From Linnemannia schmuckeri (lineage: Eukaryota > Mortierellomycota > Mortierellomycetes > Mortierellales > Mortierellaceae): 64,000 nucleotides of DNA. Below, piece by piece: positions 58,140-64,000 of the stretch. The first letter of the stretch is position 1. The number at the start of each line of letters is the position of its first letter. Location: contig JANATG010000018.1 of the NCBI GenBank assembly GCA_029449235.1, forward strand, positions 744,001 to 808,000. The letters are read 5' to 3'. The notes under the pieces were generated by a model. The model was not told the origin of the DNA, ran no database searches, and worked only from the letters and a program-made list of their open reading frames with translations. The position numbers were made by a program, and so were the translations under genes.

Positions 58140-59039
58140 AGTACCAGAAACCTAATATTGCGGATAGGGGCTTCTCTCTCTCTCATACTCAAGCTATCCG
58201 CTTCACTAGAAGGAAATACCTCTTACGATACCACTTTCTTTGCTTCACGATTGTTTTTTCAACTCTTCTGTGTCTTTCCTTTCTTTGCTTAAAAAAATCC
58301 GATGTACCATTTGTTATCACAGTGCACTTCTTATCTCACTGCGGTAAAAAAAAGGCCATCTCTTATATCTTTTTCAAACCCACTTTCAGAGGGAAAAAAA
58401 TTGGGCTCCCCTAGAGAAAAAAAATGTGGCGTGCATGCATTAGTCCTTTGAAAGCCTAATTTTTGTTGTAAAACGCGTGCAAATGATGTGTAATAGTCCC
58501 AAAAGGCTGAATTTTTGTAATAAACTAAGCTGATAAAAATAGACAAGGAGTGGTGAATGAGTGGAGAGGAGTAAAGAGAGCGGAGAAATAGAAGTAGAGG
58601 CAGCATGAGTGCTAGTGGTTTACATTCAGGTGGGGGTTAATGCCGGAAAATCGGAGTGAGACGGAAAAGAAGGGCATCTCTGCGGTGCGAGTTGCTCTTT
58701 TGCGAGTATTTCAAGAGAGTGAGCAGTATTCAGTTACAAGTAGGCACGATTGTGCAGTGAGGGGCGAGAGTGTGTGGTGGCAATACGGGTGTGAGACAAC
58801 GGGTGAGAAGTAGGCTGTGCAAGGCACGATATTAAGTTTGGCGTCGGCACTCAGAGACGCAGCTACTCGTGGTGTTATTGAGGTAGTCAGTAGACACGAC
58901 CTTAAGAATCACATGGCTTTTCAAACAAATGTACTGGTTGCCGAGGGAATTGAGCGCCGAGTGGCGAGGGTACAAATACACAGGGCGATGTGCTTTTGGG
59001 CCAGAACAAGGCGCAAGCAAAGAGAAACGATTTATTTTG
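58140..59039. other. Intergenic region without a supportable gene
   Basis: The left part is the 3' UTR of the mannosidase gene. The rest is AT-rich with short unrelated open frames. Any downstream UTR of the Crinkler-like relic would lie at the right end. Confidence 0.55.
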
Positions 59040-61765
59040 AGAGCAATTCCTTGGGTCGGGGGCATACATGATCAGCTCCTTTAGCTTGATCACATCGTCC
59101 CTGTGCTCCTCGACATCCTCATCGAGAAAACTGTCCATATTTGAGAGGTCGATGTATACCATCACGTTTTCAACACTAGTCGCAGGATCCTTCTTGACGT
59201 GGGTGGCTGGTGTGTCTCCCTGGACGCGCGGAAACTCCAAGTGAATGTACAGAATGCCCTTGAGGTTGGAAGGAGTGCCGATGCCCTCGTGTGCATGTCG
59301 AACGTTAGCAAAGGCCTGGTCCCCTTTGCCACCATCCGTTTTCAAGAAGCATACGCGAACATCGCTGGAGATCTCGTTTTCCTTGTGGTCCTTCTGTGGC
59401 ACAGAGTTGCTGTAGAACTTGATCGCAAGAGAGCCGGTGTACCGTTTGTCAGGAAGAACCAGACTCCATCCGGGCGTGTACTAGAACTGGCAACAAGCAT
59501 CTTGCTCGGAGGACTGCTGGTGAGAAAGTGAAAATCGACAGCCGCGCCATCGCCCTCGCATCCAAATCCACTGGCTGTGTTGGTGTCGTCGATCTGAAGC
59601 TGGAGATTGTGGCACCAATCGGGCAGGACAACGCCTTGGAGGAAGGGAAGATCTACGAGACGGACACCATTGAAGCGCTGAAGCGATCGACGGACAAGCA
59701 TCTCCAGTGTTGAACCCTTTGTGGCCGACGTCGCATCTAGGTTGGCAACGGGCTGATACAACTGATCGAGATACTCAGAAAAGCGGGATCCTTGCCCCAC
59801 GCCTTGAGCTCCTCCACCGCCTCAACCACCATGGGCTCATCCACGATCAGGTGAACGCTATCAGGGTGTTGTCGCAGTCTACATAGGGCCTTGCTCACAA
59901 AGTCGGACTGCTGGCTGCTCGAGAATGAGACCTTGCCACCTCGGAGACCATTCGCCAAGACCATTCGACAGAAAAGCCGAGATGATGCCAAGAGAAAATC
60001 GGGCTCGTCCTGATAACTTGCGGCACTTGGCAGGCGGGATCTCACAACCCTACAAGTCGACGAGATCTGAGATCATCTTGTTGACATCGCTCGCATCAAA
60101 CTGAGGAAAAGAAGCTATGATCCTTATGAAGTTGCTGATCTTGTCAAGTGCCGAATACACCTGGTCCGCATTTTGCAAAGAGAGAGCTGTGCCAAGGATC
60201 GCCAGCGTAGCCTGCATGCTACTCAGTATGGCAGACAAAGGGGTGAGGAAGCCGCGGTGGCGCTTGAGTTGGACCTGGCTCTTGCCGTCGAATATGGTAT
60301 CCTTGTTGTCTCTGCTGTCGATCAAGGCAGATGGCGAGATGAGCTTGCCGGCTAAGATGTCATTAGTCGCGATCTGAGCTTCATCCACGGCAATCACAAG
60401 TCCGAGCCGTCGGGGAACAAAAACTGAGTGAAGCTCGGTCTGAGTCTCCTGGAACATAGCTTGGATAGTGTTGGTGTCGTACTCCCGAACCTTGTTGACC
60501 AGTGCGCCGATAGTTGAAGCTCCTCCAGTAGTTGTCTGCTCACGAAAGAACTACCGCGGCTTCAGATCTGGGCTGTAGTTGAGGAAAAGCTGAAGGAAAA
60601 GCAGACGTGCCAGGAAGTCAAGCCCGTCGCGCTCTCCTGCGCGTGCTTTGACCTTGAAATCAATACCGAGCTAATCGCCCCGCTCCTCGTCGACAACAGC
60701 CATGTACATCTTCTCGACGTCTTTCGCAAGCATGACGAAGTTGGGATAGTTAAAATTCGGAAAGACGATGGCGCGGGGAGTGGAACAGATGCAATAGACA
60801 ACAAAGTGCTTGGTTGCCAGATCGATGACGGTGGCGGTCTTTCCCGAGCCAGATAGGGCAACTATGGCGACCGCGCGGTTACCGCTGAACGCGCCGATGT
60901 CGTCCTCGACAATAAAACGCAGGGTCGTCTTGCCATCGCTGGCCTTTGCCTGCTTGTCCAGTTCAAGCCCCAGCATCACTAGGCTGATATTCTTTGCTGT
61001 TCTATGGTATGGCAGAGTTCTTTTGAAAAACGGCCCCAACTGCTCCTTCTGGGACATCTCGAGTTCCTTTGGATCGAGAGGCTGCTTGGCATGATGATAC
61101 TGGACGCCGTTGAAAAAGATCACTGGTTCCTGCTCAATGTGATCCTACGGAACAGAAGTCAGTTGTATGGGTGATACTTCACAATTGAATAAAAAAAGGA
61201 AAGTCAGCTAATAGCACAAAGCTTACCCATCAAATAGAATATGAAACTATATTGATGGCACTCACCAGAACGCGATCTATCCCATGAATGAGCTGAGCGA
61301 GGAATGGAAGAACGGGCTGACGCTGGCGCAGGGACTATGTTAACGGAAATGGATGGACAAATTGGGTTAAAAGATTAACATATACATGACGATCAGCAAC
61401 AATGAAAATGGAAGCAGAGTGCGGCTGAATTACCTGGAGGAAGGCGCTGGATGATGATGTGGATCGTTTTCTTGGGCAGTGTCTTTGAAAAGACATCGGA
61501 AACATCATCTGTTGAGTACAGTTCTGTCGGTGACTCAATCTCATTCAAAACAATCAGTTTGTGCTTGTTGACTGGAACTACGGGGATTGAGGCCAAAGAC
61601 TGAGCTCATCAGCGGCGACATCGTCAAAGTGAGGAGTCTTCTCGGCCTTGATGAGTTTCTCGAGATCATCAACGGCGTCTGCTGGTGTAGGTTTGACGGA
61701 AAAGACGTTCGACTGGGGGTTTCCATCAACGAGACAGAACAGGCTCAGGCGGTCTTCGGTCGTAG
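59040..61765 (-). pseudogene. Decayed Crinkler (CRN)-type effector-like gene
   Basis: The N-terminal part (61765-61390) has the Crinkler header: LSLFCLVDG, then DDLEKLIKAEKTPHFDD and DELSLW, and after a frameshift an IPVVPVNKHK segment. Two GT-AG introns are still visible (about 61161-61260 and 61335-61434). The NTPase part carries a P-loop (LSGSGKTATV, about 60840) and a Walker B-like LVIAVDEAQIA (about 60370). A C-terminal region resembling the endonuclease-like part of NTPase-type CRN proteins follows. Lesions: no Met at the expected start, a frameshift at about 61595, in-frame stops at 60671-60673 and 60551-60553, and further shifts near 60040, 59740 and 59430. Crinklers are secreted host-targeted effectors first described in oomycetes and also found in early-diverging fungi. 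This copy cannot make a full-length product. Family call from motifs. Confidence 0.75.
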
Positions 61766-61838
61766 TGTTATGAGGTTTTTAAAAAGAGAGTGAGGCTGTG
61801 GAGAAGGTGCGGGATGTAGAGAAGGCGAGGGGTGAAAG

Positions 61839-61873
<35 letters not shown>
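61839..61873. repeat. Poly(A) tract, 35 nt
   Basis: An uninterrupted run of 35 A lies just 5' of the Crinkler-like relic. In that gene's orientation it reads as poly(T) in the promoter region. Confidence 0.9.
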
Positions 61874-61875
<2 letters not shown>

Positions 61876-61879
61876 AGAA

Positions 61880-62310
61880 AATGTTGAAAGGTGTGGGGTT
61901 AAAAGGAAAAGTAAGAAGGGATGAAGATGGAGTGAAAACGGCGGCAAAGTGTGAAAATGGTGGCAAAAGAAAGGCGAAGGTGAGAAACAAACGGAAAGCA
62001 AAGTGGAAGAGAGAGGGCGTGCGAGTGATGGCAAAGGAAACAAAGGTGAGAGAAAAAGTTGGCAGAAAAAAGGAGGAAAGACAACAAGAAAAGAGTGGGG
62101 AGGGCAACACAACAAAGAGATGTGGGGAGAGTGAGCGTGGGAGCGACAGAGAAAGGAATCGAGTGATGGCAAAGGCGATGAAGAGGCGCGGGTGGTGGTA
62201 AGGACGATGAGGTGTGGGAATGGTGACAAAAGAAGAGGGTGAGAATGAAAGTAGTGAGACGCAAAGCGAGACAAAATGGAAAAAGAGCGTGAGAATGGTG
62301 ACAAAACAGT
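61880..62310. repeat. Degenerate purine-rich minisatellite
   Basis: Recurring phrases such as gagtgatggcaaagg, gaaaatggtggcaaaag and gagaatggtgacaaaa, each followed by a GA-rich spacer, repeat about every 50-100 nt. The tract gives overlapping Ser/His/Pro/Phe-rich open frames on the minus strand that I read as repeat artefacts. It lies between the Crinkler-like relic and the second O-fucosyltransferase-like gene. Confidence 0.55.
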
Positions 62311-62472
62311 CAACTTTTTCCTGATGACTCTTGGAAAATTTGAATCCTAAGAGATTCCGAAACAGGGGAAGGGATAAATGTTGGTGTTAACACCCCTTAC
62401 GTAATTTCTTTCCAATACATTGTACAAGTATGCAAGGAATGTGTGTATACAGTAAAGAAAAAAGAACAACTT

Positions 62473-64000
62473 TTAGACCACGATGATCTCGCCCTCGTCT
62501 TCCAACCGCCTCTTCATCATGACCCTCCTCTCCTCCTTGGGATGCTCCACGGTCGGGAAGAACGAGCGTCGATCGTACCACCCTTTCTGCCTCAAGACCG
62601 CAATCCGACTCATCGTCGACACAGCACTGCCGACCAATACATCCGCATGCGCCAAGATCGCAGCATCCACCAGTGCATCTCCGAACGTGCCCCAAATCTC
62701 CGTAGTCTGGTACTTGCTATGATTTAGCCGATGCCAGCCCAATTCCTTAATCTTTTGGAAATCCTCCTCCGATTGCGTGTCGGTCGTGACAACTACGGGC
62801 AGGTGGGAGTGCAGACCAAGGGTGCGAGATGCGTACACTCGAGCACGCTCGACGGCATCGGCGTACCGCTCAATCGGGATCATACAGTTGTTCATCCCCT
62901 TCTTGGCGCCCACGCACTTGTGCCAGATATCGTCCCGACGTAAATGGACAGCGATATGCGGGATCCGTGTGGAAGGCGCTTGGATATCCGTGATGGTCGT
63001 GCCTTCCTCCGAAACCGGGTTCCGGCGTTCGTCCTCGGTGATCTCGACCTCTTCGGGATCGTTGTTAGGCAAGACCTCGATATCCTTGTCGTCCTGGATC
63101 TCTTGGTTGATTCGTAGGGTAGCATACTCCATCACCTTGGGCTGGAAGTGCAGGTTCTTGCCAATGAGGTTCCAATCGTCTCCGGTCCGGGCAGCGAGCT
63201 TGACGCCGAAGGTGTGGCTGAGAAACAAGAGGTTGGGTTTCCCCTGAGCACGCTCCTTGGGCGAGATGTCGTAATCCGAATAGCGATCCAGGATATCCTC
63301 CACAAGGACCACGTCCCCAGAATCCCTGTTGTCGTACACAATCGGTGCATTGGGTTTGTCTTGTTTTCTGGGGGGAGCAGGCGCAAAGACAAAGACCGGT
63401 CGGATGAGGAAGTGAAAGAGGAAGTTTCGTGCCGAAAAGTTGATGTCGAGCTCGGGCCGTCCGTATCCATGAATGATCTGACAGGTCGTGTTCTCTGCAA
63501 TCGCAGCCCACTCCTCTGTCTCGGTATGGATGGGACCAAGCGGCCCCTTGATAGTAGTAGACCGCAGACCCTGGTCCAGACCGACCTGGCGCTGAGCATC
63601 GGTCATGGGGCGGACGTCGTCCCACTCCAGGACCTGGAGACCCGTCAACTGCATAAACCGGGGCAGACCCATGTATCGAGACCAGCGTTGGTGGGTGTTC
63701 TTGCGGTCGTGCGAGTTGGAGATGATGGGCGGTAGGATCAGAGTTCGGTTGAGTTTGAGGGCGATAAAGGCTGCGTTCTGGACGCTTATGAACTGGTTCG
63801 TGAGCCCTCCGAAGGGCAGGAACGAAAGATATTTGGTGTTGGCGTTGAGGTTGTTGACCGCTGGTGTTGCTGCCATCGTCGCAGATGGTATTGATTCATT
63901 ATTAGTGCCATTGTTGTTGTTGTTATTGTTGGCGTTAGGTAATTGGTTGTTGTTATTATTGTTGATGTTGTCTTCAAGTGGTTGTTGATGAGGGAGTGCG
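62473..64000 (-). CDS. O-fucosyltransferase-like protein (5' end outside the window)
   Basis: The frame is open from the right edge down to the stop at 62473, so the N-terminus, including any signal anchor, lies beyond 64000. The first Met in the window (63876) is preceded by in-frame Asn-rich sequence and need not be the start. About 509 residues are visible. Family landmarks correspond to those of the gene at 28363-30264: FLPFGGLTNQFISVQNAAFI with ALKLNRTLILPP, an AVHLRRDDIWHKC motif, and a C-terminal VVVTTDTQSEEDFQKIKELG with DALVDAAILAHADVLVGS. That layout is the GDP-fucose O-fucosyltransferase-like fold, with the HLRR Arg in the nucleotide-sugar site. Acceptor substrate unknown. Asn/Thr-rich codons (AAC/AAT) form a repeat tract at 63890-63990. 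Confidence 0.78.
   Translation of the reverse strand, partial: ALPHQQPLEDNINNNNNNQLPNANNNNNNNGTNNESIPSATMAATPAVNNLNANTKYLSFLPFGGLTNQFISVQNAAFIALKLNRTLILPPIISNSHDRKNTHQRWSRYMGLPRFMQLTGLQVLEWDDVRPMTDAQRQVGLDQGLRSTTIKGPLGPIHTETEEWAAIAENTTCQIIHGYGRPELDINFSARNFLFHFLIRPVFVFAPAPPRKQDKPNAPIVYDNRDSGDVVLVEDILDRYSDYDISPKERAQGKPNLLFLSHTFGVKLAARTGDDWNLIGKNLHFQPKVMEYATLRINQEIQDDKDIEVLPNNDPEEVEITEDERRNPVSEEGTTITDIQAPSTRIPHIAVHLRRDDIWHKCVGAKKGMNNCMIPIERYADAVERARVYASRTLGLHSHLPVVVTTDTQSEEDFQKIKELGWHRLNHSKYQTTEIWGTFGDALVDAAILAHADVLVGSAVSTMSRIAVLRQKGWYDRRSFFPTVEHPKEERRVMMKRRLEDEGEIIVV

Noticed and set aside
61745..62313. Ser/His/Pro/Phe-rich minus-strand frames of 120-180 codons
   Set aside because: They are translations of the purine-rich minisatellite and poly(A) run in all three frames, so not a gene.
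1..64000. CRISPR array, rRNA or tRNA genes
   Set aside because: No regularly spaced direct repeats of CRISPR type, no rRNA-like stretches, and no A/B-box pair with a foldable cloverleaf noticed by eye; a tRNA scan would be decisive.

Overview
The window is eukaryotic and fungal. Genes are interrupted by short GT-AG introns (roughly 70-400 nt, one of about 1.06 kb), intergenic DNA is rich in homopolymer and pyrimidine/purine tracts, and the proteins are fungal types: a BIG1/Voa1-like V-ATPase assembly factor, an Hst3/Hst4-type sirtuin, Eco1, and a GH47 mannosidase. A Crinkler-type effector relic, a large mitochondrial malic enzyme and species-specific F-box/LRR-like paralogues fit an early-diverging Mucoromycota-type fungus. 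I lean towards Mortierellomycota, but that is inference.

Layout. 0.4-0.8 kb: possible last exons of an unidentified plus-strand gene. 1.0-4.0 kb: minus-strand Kelch protein with one transmembrane helix. 6.0-7.5 kb: minus-strand BIG1/Voa1-like protein in six exons. 7.5-11.8 kb: no supportable gene. 11.8-23.2 kb, plus strand: malic enzyme, Hst3/4-type sirtuin, transportin (Kap104). 23.6-27.9 kb: aldo-keto reductase (minus) head-to-head with the cohesin acetyltransferase Eco1 (plus). 28.4-30.3 kb: minus-strand O-fucosyltransferase-like type II membrane protein. 33.1-37.8 kb: sorting nexin Snx3 (minus) head-to-head with tRNA m2,2G26 methyltransferase Trm1 (plus). 38.2-41.3 kb: AI-2E/TMEM245-like multipass membrane protein. 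42.0-44.6 kb: disordered protein of unknown function. 45.2-55.0 kb: array of F-box/LRR-like genes, all on the minus strand, with two intact members, two decayed full-length copies and two truncated fragments. 55.4-58.1 kb: class I alpha-1,2-mannosidase (GH47) in eight exons. 59.0-61.8 kb: decayed Crinkler-like gene. 62.5-64.0 kb: a second O-fucosyltransferase-like gene running off the right edge.

Housekeeping themes are nuclear transport and chromosome biology (transportin, Hst3/4-type sirtuin, Eco1), secretory-pathway and glycan functions (BIG1/Voa1-like, MNS1-like, two O-FucT-like proteins, Snx3), and mitochondrial or tRNA functions (malic enzyme, Trm1). The accessory part is the 45-62 kb stretch, where duplicated F-box/LRR-like genes and a Crinkler relic are decaying among poly(T)/poly(A) tracts. 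I see no CRISPR, operon, phage, or reverse transcriptase/integrase gene. No previously undescribed multi-gene system stands out. The most informative unusual features are the F-box/LRR array with its 20-bp minisatellite, the acid-free N-terminal extension of Trm1, and the poly(A) leader of malic enzyme.

Exon coordinates were read by hand from splice consensus and reading-frame continuity; they are predictions without transcript support.
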